64,000 nt of DNA. Origin: Massilia putida. GTDB taxonomy: Bacteria; Pseudomonadota; Gammaproteobacteria; Burkholderiales; Burkholderiaceae_D. Within the stretch, counting starts at the first letter, position 1. Every line of letters starts with the position of its first letter. The position numbers were made by a program, and so were the translations under genes. The stretch is from NCBI RefSeq assembly GCF_001941825.1, contig NZ_CP019038.1, forward strand, positions 186,001 through 250,000. The letters run 5' to 3'. Under the pieces are notes generated by a model. That model did no database searches, was not told where the DNA came from, and saw nothing but the letters and a program-made list of their open reading frames with translations. Below, one piece after another: positions 16,683 through 24,419 of this stretch.

Positions 16683-18164
16683 ATGCAATATGTGTCCACC
16701 CGCGCGACGAGCGCGTCCGCAGCACGTAATCCCCAACAATTTTCCGACATCCTGCTGGGCGGCCTGGCGCCGGACGGCGGCTTGTACCTGCCCGCGGAAT
16801 ACCCGCAGGTGACCGGCGCCGAGCTCGACGCCTGGCGCAAGCTGTCGTATGCCGAACTGGCCTACGAAATCCTGCGCAAGTTCGCCACCGACATTCCGGA
16901 CGCCGACCTGAAGGCCCTGACGGCGAAGACCTACACGCCGGAGGTCTACAGGAACGCCCGCGCCGACGAGTCGGCCGCCGAGATCACGCCGCTGCGCGTG
17001 CTGGAACAATCGCCCGAACGGACGCTGATCCTGCAAGGCCTGTCGAACGGTCCGACCTTGGCCTTCAAGGACATGGCGATGCAGTTGCTGGGCAATCTGT
17101 TCGAATATGCGCTGGCGAAGAATGGCGACGAGCTGAACATCTTCGGCGCCACGTCCGGCGACACGGGCAGCGCGGCGGAATACGCGATGCGCGGCAAGCG
17201 CGGCATCCGCGTGTTCATGCTGTCGCCGCACAACAAGATGAGCGCGTTCCAGACCGCGCAGATGTTCAGCCTGCAGGACCCGAACATCTTCAACATCGCC
17301 GTCGAAGGCGTGTTCGACGATTGCCAGGACATGGTCAAGGCCGTCTCGAACGACCTCGAATTCAAGGTGCGCCACAAGATCGGCACCGTCAATTCGATCA
17401 ACTGGGCGCGCGTCGTGGCGCAGGTCGTGTACTACTTCCGCGGCTATCTGAGGGCGACGACGTCGAACGACCAGAAAGTCTCGTTCACGGTCCCGTCGGG
17501 TAACTTCGGCAATATCTGCGCCGGCCACATCGCCCGCATGATGGGCCTGCCGATCGCGAAGCTGGTCGTCGCGACGAACGAGAACAACGTGCTGGACGAA
17601 TTCTTCCGCACCGGCGTGTACCGCGTGCGCAAATCGTCCGAGACGTACCACACGTCGAGCCCGTCGATGGACATCTCGAAGGCGTCGAACTTCGAACGCT
17701 TCGTGTACGACCTCGTCGGTCGCGACGCCGACCGCACGCACGCGCTGTTCCGCAAGGTCGACACGCACGGCGGGTTCGACCTGTCGGGCGCGCCAGGCAG
17801 CGACGGCGACGAGTTCAAGCTGGTGGCCGGCTACGGCTTCCAGTCCGGCTGCTCGACGCATGAAGACCGGCTCGCGACGATCCGCGACGTGTTCGACGAC
17901 TACGGCATCACCATCGACACGCACACGGCCGACGGCATCAAGGTCGCGCGCGAGCACGTCGAGCCGGGCATCCCGATGATCGTGCTGGAGACGGCGCTGG
18001 CCGCCAAGTTCAACGAGACCATCCTGGAAGCGCTGGGCACCGACGCCGCGCGTCCGGCCGGCTTCGAGGACATCGAGACGCTGCCGCAGCGCTTCGTCGT
18101 GATGCATGCGAACGTCGCCCAGATGAAGGAATTCATCGCGGCGCACACGGGGCTGGCGAAGTGA
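16683..18164 (+). CDS. thrC: Threonine synthase
   Basis: PLP enzyme that makes L-threonine from O-phosphohomoserine. Typical N-terminus MQYVSTRATS, substrate loop QGLSNGPTLAFKDMAMQ with the PLP-lysine at about residue 129, and phosphate-binding GATSGDTGSAA. The 493 residues match the proteobacterial class. The ATG at 16683 gives the family start; the frame is open to 16554 but that leader has no homology. The stop overlaps the GTG start of moeA. The usual partner hom (homoserine dehydrogenase) is not immediately upstream; sdaA is. Confidence 0.95.
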   Translation: MQYVSTRATSASAARNPQQFSDILLGGLAPDGGLYLPAEYPQVTGAELDAWRKLSYAELAYEILRKFATDIPDADLKALTAKTYTPEVYRNARADESAAEITPLRVLEQSPERTLILQGLSNGPTLAFKDMAMQLLGNLFEYALAKNGDELNIFGATSGDTGSAAEYAMRGKRGIRVFMLSPHNKMSAFQTAQMFSLQDPNIFNIAVEGVFDDCQDMVKAVSNDLEFKVRHKIGTVNSINWARVVAQVVYYFRGYLRATTSNDQKVSFTVPSGNFGNICAGHIARMMGLPIAKLVVATNENNVLDEFFRTGVYRVRKSSETYHTSSPSMDISKASNFERFVYDLVGRDADRTHALFRKVDTHGGFDLSGAPGSDGDEFKLVAGYGFQSGCSTHEDRLATIRDVFDDYGITIDTHTADGIKVAREHVEPGIPMIVLETALAAKFNETILEALGTDAARPAGFEDIETLPQRFVVMHANVAQMKEFIAAHTGLAK

Positions 18165-19405
18165 ATCCGCAGTCTGCCGGCCCTGCGCGCAAGCCCTTGA
18201 TGCCGGTGCGCGAGGCGCTCGACGTCCTGCTGGCCGCGGCGCGCGTCGTCGACGGCGTCGAGGAGGTCGACACCCTGGCGGCCAACGGCCGCGTGCTGGC
18301 GGCCGACCAGGTGTCGGGCTTGAACGTGCCGGCCGCTGACAACACGCAGATGGATGGCTACGCCGTCCGTGCGGCCGACTGCGCGAGCGGATCGGCCACG
18401 CTGCGGGTCGCCCAGCGCATCCCGGCGGGCACCGTCGGCCAGCCGCTCGAGCCGGGCACCGCGGCGCGCATCTTCACGGGCGCGCTGATTCCCGCAGGCG
18501 CGGACGCCGTCGTCATGCAGGAACAGTGCGAGGCGGACGGCGACCAGGTGACCGTGAAGCATGCGCCGCAGCCAGGCGAGTGGATCCGCCGCGTAGGCGA
18601 AGACATCGTGGCGGGCTCCGTCATCCTGCCGGCCGGTACGCGGCTGCGCGGCCAGGAACTGGGTCTCGCGGCCTCGGTCGGCCTCGCGCGCCTGCCCGTG
18701 CGCCGGCGCGTGCGCGTGGCCGTGTTCTTCACCGGCGACGAACTGGCGATGCCGGGCGAACCGCTGGCCCCGGGCGCCATCTACAACTCGAACCGTTTCA
18801 CCTTGCGCGGCCTGCTGGAAAACCTCGGCTGCGACATCAGCGACTACGGCATCGTGCCCGACTCGCTGCAGGCCACGCGCGACACCTTGCGCGCGGCCGC
18901 TGCGCAGCACGACCTGATCATTACGTCGGGTGGCGTGTCCGTCGGCGAGGAAGACCACATCAAGCCGGCCGTGGAAGCGGAAGGGCGGCTGAACATGTGG
19001 CAGATCGCCGTCAAGCCGGGCAAGCCGCTGGCGTTCGGCGAGGTCGACCGGGCGGACGGCAGTGCTTTCTTTTTGGGGTTGCCGGGCAATCCGGTGTCGA
19101 GCTTCATCACCTTTTTGCTGTTCGTGCGGCCGTTCCTGCTGCGCCTGCAAGGGGTAGCGGGCGCGGTGGCGCCCCGTGCGATCCCGCTGCGCGCCGATTT
19201 CGACTGGGGCAAGCCGGACCGCCGCAACGAATTCCTGCGCGCCCGCATCAACGACGCGGGCGGTCTCGACCTGTTCCCCAACCAGGGTTCGGGCGTGCTG
19301 ACGTCGACCGTGTGGGCGGACGGCCTGATCGACAATCCGCCGGGCCAGGCGATCGCGAAGGGCGACATCGTGCGCTTCATCCCGTTCGCCGCGCTGCAGT
19401 ACTGA
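18161..19405 (+). CDS. moeA: Molybdopterin molybdenumtransferase
   Basis: MoeA inserts molybdate into adenylylated molybdopterin, the last step of molybdenum cofactor synthesis. Seen in the 414-residue sequence: PADNTQMDGYAVRA in the N-terminal part, RIFTGALIPAGADAVVMQE, the MoCF-fold motif ITSGGVSVGEEDHIK at about residues 251-265, and LPGNPVSSFITF near 305. The GTG start overlaps the thrC TGA stop by four bases, so expression is coupled to threonine synthase, an order common in betaproteobacteria although the pathways are unrelated. moaD follows 10 nt after the stop. Confidence 0.93.
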   Translation: MNPQSAGPARKPLMPVREALDVLLAAARVVDGVEEVDTLAANGRVLAADQVSGLNVPAADNTQMDGYAVRAADCASGSATLRVAQRIPAGTVGQPLEPGTAARIFTGALIPAGADAVVMQEQCEADGDQVTVKHAPQPGEWIRRVGEDIVAGSVILPAGTRLRGQELGLAASVGLARLPVRRRVRVAVFFTGDELAMPGEPLAPGAIYNSNRFTLRGLLENLGCDISDYGIVPDSLQATRDTLRAAAAQHDLIITSGGVSVGEEDHIKPAVEAEGRLNMWQIAVKPGKPLAFGEVDRADGSAFFLGLPGNPVSSFITFLLFVRPFLLRLQGVAGAVAPRAIPLRADFDWGKPDRRNEFLRARINDAGGLDLFPNQGSGVLTSTVWADGLIDNPPGQAIAKGDIVRFIPFAALQY

Positions 19406-19415
19406 GAGAAGCTTT

Positions 19416-19673
19416 ATGAAGATTACTCTGCGATTCTTTGCCAGCGTGCGCGAAGCCCTGGGCAGTTCGGGCGAGTCCGTGGACTTGCCACCAGGCGTGG
19501 CCACCGTGGGCGCCGTGCGCGACTTCCTGATCGCACGCGGCGGCGCATGGGCCGACGCCCTCGCGCACGAGCGCGCGCTGCGCATGGCATTCAATCACGT
19601 GATGTGCGAGCCGGGGATGGCGATTGCCGAGGGTGGCGAAGTGGCGTTTTTCCCGCCGGTTACCGGCGGCTGA
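19416..19673 (+). CDS. moaD: Molybdopterin synthase sulfur carrier subunit
   Basis: An 85-residue ubiquitin-fold sulfur carrier. Its C-terminal Gly-Gly (FFPPVTGG) is the site adenylylated and thiocarboxylated to donate sulfur to precursor Z in complex with MoaE. The N-terminus KITLRFFASVREALG is typical. It starts 10 nt after moeA behind a GAGAGAAGC ribosome site. The moaE gene, which usually follows, is not here; a REP-like repeat and a convergent gene come next. Confidence 0.9.
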   Translation: MKITLRFFASVREALGSSGESVDLPPGVATVGAVRDFLIARGGAWADALAHERALRMAFNHVMCEPGMAIAEGGEVAFFPPVTGG

Positions 19674-19674
19674 A

Positions 19675-19802
19675 CGTCGTTCCCGCGAAAGCGGGAACCC
19701 ATGCTGAACTTCCGGTGACTGCATCCGTCGACTGCATCCGTCGGTCAGTCCGCAGCAGCTTCGGAAGCTGTGTATGGATTCCCGCGTGCGCGCGAAGTCA
19801 TT
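19675..19802. repeat. REP-like dispersed inverted repeat, second copy
   Basis: CGTCGTTCCCGCGAAAGCGGGAA and CCATGCTGAACT on the left match the element at 14985, and GGATTCCCGCGTGCGCGCGAAGTCA closes the right end, with an insertion-like 60-bp middle carrying a twofold GCATCCGTCG. It starts 2 nt after the moaD stop. Confidence 0.65.
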
Positions 19803-19823
19803 CACGGCAGCGCCGTGAATGAC
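19797..19823. repeat. Perfect 12-bp hairpin between convergent moaD and dctP-like gene
   Basis: GTCATTCACGGC and its exact complement flank an AGC loop. There is no T-run on either side, so it is not a classical rho-independent terminator. It could still protect or end both convergent transcripts, or be the terminal part of the neighbouring REP-like repeat. Confidence 0.6.
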
Positions 19824-19831
19824 GGCAAGCG

Positions 19832-20851
19832 TCAGACGATCGTCTTCTCCGCCAACGCCAGCAGCCTCGCGCAATTCGCATTGCGCTCGCCGTAGTCGCG
19901 CCACGCGGTCGCGCGCGCGAGGTCCTGCCACTTGCGCAGCGAGTCGGCGTTCAGGTCGACCGTGCGGCCGCCGGCGCCCTGGAACAGCGCGGCGACGGCC
20001 GCATCGTCCATCTGGGCCGACTTGCGCGCGAACGCTTCCAGGTCGGCGCCCACCGACAGCAGCACGGCCTGCTGGTCGCGCGGCAGGCGGTCGAAGGCGG
20101 CACGGGACATAATCAGCGGTTCCAGCATGAACCAGTACGTGCCGCCGCGCGCCGTCGTGACCGACTTGCTCACTTCGTCCAGGCGGAACGAGATCATCGA
20201 CGACGACGACGTCATGGCCGCGTCGAGCTGGCCCTTTTCCATCGCGCCGCGGATATCGTTCGACGGCATCGAGACGACATTGGCGCCCGCTTCCTTGAGG
20301 ATCATGTCCATCTCGGGCGAGCCGCCGCGCACCTTGAGGCCGGCTGCGTCTTCCGGATCGACGATCGGTTTGCCGCGCGACGCCATGCCACCCGCTTGCC
20401 AGATCCAGCTCAGCAGAATGAGGCCTTTTTCGGCCAGCACGCGGTTGAATTCCTTGCCGATTTCTTCGTTCTTCCAGGAATAGCCTTGCTCGTACGACGT
20501 GACGAGGCCCGGCATCAGGCCGATGTTCACTTCGGGCAGGTCGGCGCCGGCATACGACAGCGGCACGAGCGAGATGTCCAGCGCGCCCTTGGCCAGCGCC
20601 GGGATCTGTGCGTCGCTCTTCATCAGCGAGGAGTGAGGATAGATCGAGAATTTGATGCGTCCCTTGGTCCGCCGTTCGGCCTCGGCCGCGAACATGCGGC
20701 ACAGGCGGTCACGGAAATCACCTTCGGCGACACTGCCGCCGGGGAATTGATGGGAAATCTTGAGGTTCGTGGGCTGGGCCCATGCAGCATGTAGCAAGAG
20801 CGGACTGGCCGCAATTCCGACCAGCAATGTCCTACGCGTCAAAACCGACAT
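19832..20851 (-). CDS. TRAP transporter substrate-binding protein (DctP family)
   Basis: Periplasmic solute-binding protein of a TRAP (tripartite ATP-independent) transporter, usually for carboxylates. A signal peptide with a twin-Arg-like start (LTRRTLLVG) and an alanine-rich end (HAAWAQ) precedes the DctP fold, with LKISHQFPGG, GALDISLVPLSYAG and the signature region KVRGGSPEMDMILKEAGA. The start at 20851 is chosen because GGAGG lies just upstream; the ATG at 20857 overlaps that ribosome site. The 339-residue length is normal. No membrane subunits (DctQ, DctM) are nearby, so it is an orphan that must work with a distant transporter or act as a sensor subunit. Confidence 0.88.
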   Translation of the reverse strand: MSVLTRRTLLVGIAASPLLLHAAWAQPTNLKISHQFPGGSVAEGDFRDRLCRMFAAEAERRTKGRIKFSIYPHSSLMKSDAQIPALAKGALDISLVPLSYAGADLPEVNIGLMPGLVTSYEQGYSWKNEEIGKEFNRVLAEKGLILLSWIWQAGGMASRGKPIVDPEDAAGLKVRGGSPEMDMILKEAGANVVSMPSNDIRGAMEKGQLDAAMTSSSSMISFRLDEVSKSVTTARGGTYWFMLEPLIMSRAAFDRLPRDQQAVLLSVGADLEAFARKSAQMDDAAVAALFQGAGGRTVDLNADSLRKWQDLARATAWRDYGERNANCARLLALAEKTIV

Positions 20852-20959
20852 AAACATCCTCCAAGATGATATTACGGACTACCGGACGAATCGTGGACCC
20901 CTCTGGACGACCGCCTGAGGCGTACATCGTTCGTTTATTTAACTTTTATGGTGCGTATA

Positions 20960-20987
20960 AGAATAGGCTCAGCCGTAGGCATGTCAA
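20960..20987 (-). promoter_or_regulatory. Candidate sigma-70 promoter for the TRAP binding protein
   Basis: On the minus strand a perfect TTGACA (20982-20987) is followed after 16 bp by TATTCT (20960-20965, 4/6). It lies about 110 nt before the gene start in an AT-rich stretch. Confidence 0.55.
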
Positions 20988-21198
20988 GAATTTATTGCAT
21001 TAAAAAACCATGCGTCGCAGCATAAAAAAATGCTGGATGGATGAAGCGGACACGAGGCAGTATCGCGCGCCAGAGCCGGCGCTACTTGCGCTGGATCTGA
21101 AGTGCGACGTGCTGCGGCGCCGCGAACGGGAATACGGTTGCCGGATGGTTGTCGGCGTTTTTTGACAGATCATGCAGGGCGGGAGACGCACCCGGCAT
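20988..21198. other. Intergenic stretch without a recognisable gene
   Basis: Between the promoter of the TRAP binding protein and the end of the M28 peptidase gene. It contains only a short CAGCAT/ATGCTG stem around an A-run near 21018-21035 and no supported reading frame. Confidence 0.5.
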
Positions 21199-21222
21199 GC
21201 GCCCCGCATGACGGCGGGGCGC
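21199..21222 (-). terminator. GC-rich hairpin after the M28 peptidase gene
   Basis: GCGCCCCGC and GCGGGGCGC form a perfect 9-bp stem with a 6-nt loop, 8 nt beyond the peptidase stop. No T-run follows, so terminator activity is only possible. Confidence 0.4.
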
Positions 21223-21229
21223 GGTGCGG

Positions 21230-22594
21230 TCAGCGCGCGGGGACGGGATAGGTGGCCGGGCTGACGTTGCCGTCCTTGTCGACGGCCTGTACGCCGAACA
21301 GCAGGTTGTCCTTCGACAGGTCGAGACGGACATTCGTCACGTTGCCGACGAAGGTTGCGCCTTGCCATTGCGGCGCCGTCGTGTCGCGCCAGACGATGCG
21401 GTAGCCGGCCAGGTCCGGTTCCGTGTTCGCCTTCCAGACGAGGTCCGTGCCGTTGTCCAGGTTGGCGGTCTTGACCTTGACGTCCTGCGGCGCGGCGGGC
21501 GCCAGCGCCAGCGAGGCGAGCGACGCGGCGTTCACGCGCGCGACCTGCGCGACGTAGTCCGGATCCACGTACTCGACGAGGTCGCCGATCTTCCTGGCGT
21601 TCTCGGTGCGCAGGTCCTGGTGCTGGTGGTTGAAGTCCTCGTGCGGTTCGGTGAAGCGCACGGCCGCGTAGCCGGCGTCGAGGAACGGGCTGTGGTCGCC
21701 GCCGCGCAGGTAGCGGTCGCGCCGGTAGATGATGTTCACCTTGAAGCCGGGAACGTAGCGCTCGCCGGTCTCCTTGACGTGGCGCGCGAGCTGGCGCGTG
21801 ATCGAGTCGTTCTCGCCGCCCGTCTGCAGCAGCGTGCGCAGTGCCGGCGTCGTTTCCTTCACGGGCGGGACGCCTTCCGCGAACAGGCGCACTTCCGTGT
21901 TGTCCAGCTTCCCGTGCTCGTCGTGCGAACTGCCGATGATGTCGTTGTTGAGCATGCCCGCGATGTTCATGCCCGCCGCTTTCGCCTTCGCCGCGTAGTC
22001 GCCGGAGCCGTACAGGCCTTGCTCTTCCGCCGCGACCGTCATGAACACGAGCGACGCGTCGAATTTGTGGCGCGACATCACGCAGGCCAGCTCCATGACG
22101 GCGGCCGTCCCGGACGCGTCGTCGTTGGCGCCCGGCGCGTCGGCCGTGTAGTTCATCACGTCCGTCACGCGCGAATCGTAATGGCCGCTGACGATGTAGT
22201 AGCGGTCCTTGGCCGCCGCCTGGGTGCCCGGCAGGGTGGCCACCACGTTGACGATTTCCGTCGGCTTCGAGATGCGGGTCGCGACCGGGTGCACATGGCT
22301 CTGGAACTGCACGTCCAGCCTGCCTGCGCCGCAGCGTTCCAGTTCCGCCTTGATCCAGCGCCGCGCCGCGCCGATGCCGCGCGTGTCCGACTCGGTCTCG
22401 GACATCGTGTGGCGCGTGCCGAAGCTCACGAGTTTTTCGACGTAGGCGTGGATGCGCTGCGGCGAGATCTCGCGCACGATCGCGTCGATGTCGGCCTGGC
22501 GCGCGGGCAGCATTGCTTCCGTGAGCGGGGCCGCGTGCGCGCCGGCGCCGGCCAGCAGCAGGATGGGGAGAGTGGTCTTGATAAGCGGGTGCAT
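21230..22594 (-). CDS. Secreted M28 family zinc aminopeptidase
   Basis: Metallopeptidase of family M28 that removes N-terminal residues with two zinc ions. A signal peptide (LIKTTLPILLLAGAGAHA) targets the periplasm or outside. Zinc ligands and catalytic residues are visible in order: His in VSGHYDSR, Asp in GANDDASG, the Glu pair in VAAEEQGLYG, Asp in NNDIIG and His in the RFTEPHEDFNHQHQD region. The last 85 residues (from about 370) resemble a fibronectin type III-like module (DLVWKANTEPDLAGYRIVWR) that may bind polymer or surface. The ATG at 22594 follows AAGGAG; an open leader upstream is ignored. It seems a monocistronic gene. Confidence 0.9.
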   Translation of the reverse strand: MHPLIKTTLPILLLAGAGAHAAPLTEAMLPARQADIDAIVREISPQRIHAYVEKLVSFGTRHTMSETESDTRGIGAARRWIKAELERCGAGRLDVQFQSHVHPVATRISKPTEIVNVVATLPGTQAAAKDRYYIVSGHYDSRVTDVMNYTADAPGANDDASGTAAVMELACVMSRHKFDASLVFMTVAAEEQGLYGSGDYAAKAKAAGMNIAGMLNNDIIGSSHDEHGKLDNTEVRLFAEGVPPVKETTPALRTLLQTGGENDSITRQLARHVKETGERYVPGFKVNIIYRRDRYLRGGDHSPFLDAGYAAVRFTEPHEDFNHQHQDLRTENARKIGDLVEYVDPDYVAQVARVNAASLASLALAPAAPQDVKVKTANLDNGTDLVWKANTEPDLAGYRIVWRDTTAPQWQGATFVGNVTNVRLDLSKDNLLFGVQAVDKDGNVSPATYPVPAR

Positions 22595-22724
22595 GGGACT
22601 CCTTGGCTGACGAAGCGGCGCCGCGGATCGCGCGGTCCGGCTGTTTTTTGTACGTGGGGCGCGGGCGGGATGCGCGCCGCCCGCCGGCATGCACTGTACC
22701 CGACGGCGGCGGCCCGGGGAAGCT

Positions 22725-23675
22725 TTACAGCGTGCCGAGGAAGGTGCGGATCGCGGCGATGATGGCCTGCGGCTGGTCGAACATCGCGAAATGGCGGGCC
22801 GGGGCGACCGTCACCACTTGCAGCCTGGGCGTGCCTTCCATCAGCGCGCGGTAGTAATCGGCCTTGGCGGCCGGCGTGAGGCCTTGCTGGGCGCTGTCCA
22901 GGTCGAGGTAGGGCACGATGGTCAGCACCGGCGCCTGGATCGTTTTCAGGCCGGGCCGCAAGTCCAAGGTCAGCACGTCCGCCGCCCAGGCGCCGACCGA
23001 GGTCGGATCGCTGCGCGCCGTCAGCTGGGCCAGCGCGTCGGCCTTCGCCATGTCCAGCACGCCGATCGTCCGCATGTACGCCTGCTGCTGTTGCGCGAAC
23101 AGCGCGGGCGGCTGCTTGCCGATCTGGAGCCGCGTCCGGTCGGCGAACTGCGCCCGTTGTTCGGGTGGCAGTTCTTCCGTGCCGGGCATCACGGGCAGGC
23201 CGTCGATGCTGACCACGCCGCCGAGTGTGGATGGCTTGTCCTCGGCGACGGCGAGGGCCAGGATGCCGCCCAGGCTGTGGCCCACGATGACGGGCTTGTC
23301 GAGGTGGCGGCTCGCGATGAGTTCCTCGACGGCAGCGCGCGCGGCGGCGAACGGCGCCGGGCCGGCCGGCGGGCGGCCGTCGAAGCCGGGCAAGGTCAGC
23401 ACGTAGACGGCGTGGTCGGGTGCGAACGCGCGCACCGTGTCCTGCCACACCCAGCTGCCGCTGGCGAGGCCGGGGATCAGGATCAGCGGGCGGCCGCGGC
23501 CGCCGTGGCGTTCGACCAGCACGCCATGCACTTCAAAGCGCTCGGCCGGCGCGATCGTGGCGGCGTAGCGGTTCGGTTCCGGTGCGGCATCGGCCGCGCG
23601 GCCCGGGCGGGCGGCGCCCATGCAGAGCGTGACGAAAACGGCGGCAAGCAGGGCCTTGTGGCGAAAGATGTTCAT
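22725..23675 (-). CDS. Secreted alpha/beta hydrolase
   Basis: A 316-residue hydrolase with an N-terminal signal peptide (about residues 1-27). The nucleophile elbow is GHSLGG with Ser at about residue 134, the oxyanion region is LILIPGLASGSWVW, and the catalytic His is near residue 295 in APARHFAMFDQP. The substrate cannot be told from sequence; esters or lactones are typical. Its ATG overlaps the XRE repressor stop (ATGA), behind an AGGAG site, so it is the last gene of a unit: membrane protein, XRE repressor, hydrolase. Confidence 0.85.
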   Translation of the reverse strand: MNIFRHKALLAAVFVTLCMGAARPGRAADAAPEPNRYAATIAPAERFEVHGVLVERHGGRGRPLILIPGLASGSWVWQDTVRAFAPDHAVYVLTLPGFDGRPPAGPAPFAAARAAVEELIASRHLDKPVIVGHSLGGILALAVAEDKPSTLGGVVSIDGLPVMPGTEELPPEQRAQFADRTRLQIGKQPPALFAQQQQAYMRTIGVLDMAKADALAQLTARSDPTSVGAWAADVLTLDLRPGLKTIQAPVLTIVPYLDLDSAQQGLTPAAKADYYRALMEGTPRLQVVTVAPARHFAMFDQPQAIIAAIRTFLGTL

Positions 23676-23875
23676 GCGGTCTCCTGGTCGGGGAAAAAGA
23701 TGGTTTCGATCGGTTGTCCGAACAGCCTGGCCAGCGCGAAGGCCAGCGGCAGGCTCGGGTCGTAGCGTCCCGTCTCGATGGCGATGACGGTCTGGCGCGA
23801 GACGTCCAGCAGCTCGGCCAGGTGCGCCTGGCTCCAGCCGCGCGCCGCGCGCAACGTGCGGATGTCGTTCTTCAT
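23672..23875 (-). CDS. Small XRE-family transcriptional repressor (YozG-like)
   Basis: A 67-residue protein that is almost only a Cro/CI helix-turn-helix: TLRAARGWSQAHLAELLDVS, then RQTVIAIETGRYDPSLPLAF, and a short tail ending FFPDQE. Such mini-repressors are usually encoded next to a small multi-pass membrane protein and bind their own promoter. Here both ends overlap neighbours as ATGA: its start overlaps the membrane-protein stop, and its stop overlaps the hydrolase start. The promoter of the unit is covered by two 20-bp palindromes at 24300-24359, the likely binding sites. A frame extended upstream to 24232 exists but lacks homology. Confidence 0.85.
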   Translation of the reverse strand: MKNDIRTLRAARGWSQAHLAELLDVSRQTVIAIETGRYDPSLPLAFALARLFGQPIETIFFPDQETA

Positions 23876-24273
23876 GGTTCGACGGTACGGCCGGCGACGA
23901 TGCCGCGCACGAGACACACGAGGCCCCAGCTGGCGCCCATCACGATCCACACGCTGAACATCGACAGCTTGGGGAACCCGGCCGTCTCGAGGAAGCCGTA
24001 GCTGAACGTGACGGCGCCCGTGATCGCGAAGGCGAGGGCGATGCCTTCCAGCAGGCGCAGGCGCTGGTACTCGTCGATGCGGGCGACGTGACGCGCGACG
24101 GCGCGGATCATCAGGCCGAACCCGATCATGGGCAGCAGCAGGACGGCCGTCCGCAGCGGGCCGTCGGCCAGCGGCCGGCCAAAGCGGATGGAACCGGTCA
24201 GCAGTACGGCATACACGGCGATCGCCGTCCACAACTCGATGCGGTAGGCCCGCGCGACACGTTTCTCATGCAT
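23872..24273 (-). CDS. Four-helix membrane protein of an XRE-linked module
   Basis: A 133-residue protein with four predicted membrane segments, at about residues 12-30, 40-58, 77-98 and 104-126 (for example IELWTAIAVYAVLLTGSI and SMFSVWIVMGASWGLVCLV). No enzymatic motif is visible. It is the first gene of the unit and has a perfect AGGAGGT ribosome site at 24279-24285. Its position next to a mini-XRE repressor matches many bacterial pairs in which the membrane protein may signal to the repressor; the function is not known. Confidence 0.7.
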   Translation of the reverse strand: MHEKRVARAYRIELWTAIAVYAVLLTGSIRFGRPLADGPLRTAVLLLPMIGFGLMIRAVARHVARIDEYQRLRLLEGIALAFAITGAVTFSYGFLETAGFPKLSMFSVWIVMGASWGLVCLVRGIVAGRTVEP

Positions 24274-24299
24274 TGCACACCTCCTGGATAAAGAACATC

Positions 24300-24359
24300 A
24301 TGTAAAGTATGCTTTACATCGTAGGCGCGCTTGCGGCCGATGTCAAGCTTCCTTTACAT
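24300..24359 (-). promoter_or_regulatory. Autoregulated promoter with twin 20-bp palindromes
   Basis: On the minus strand TTGACA (24341-24346) and TACGAT (24318-24323) lie 17 bp apart and point at the membrane-protein/XRE/hydrolase unit. Two palindromic boxes flank the core: ATGTAAAGTATGCTTTACAT at 24300-24319 (perfect 8-bp arms) and ATGTCAAGCTTCCTTTACAT at 24340-24359 (one mismatch). They start exactly 40 bp apart, the second covering the -35 box and the first covering the start site and touching the -10 box. Binding there would block RNA polymerase. Confidence 0.75.
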
Positions 24360-24419
24360 CCTTTTTTGGCGCGCGTTCGACTACAATGCTCGCCTCCGTT
24401 TTCGCTCCATACCGCCGCC

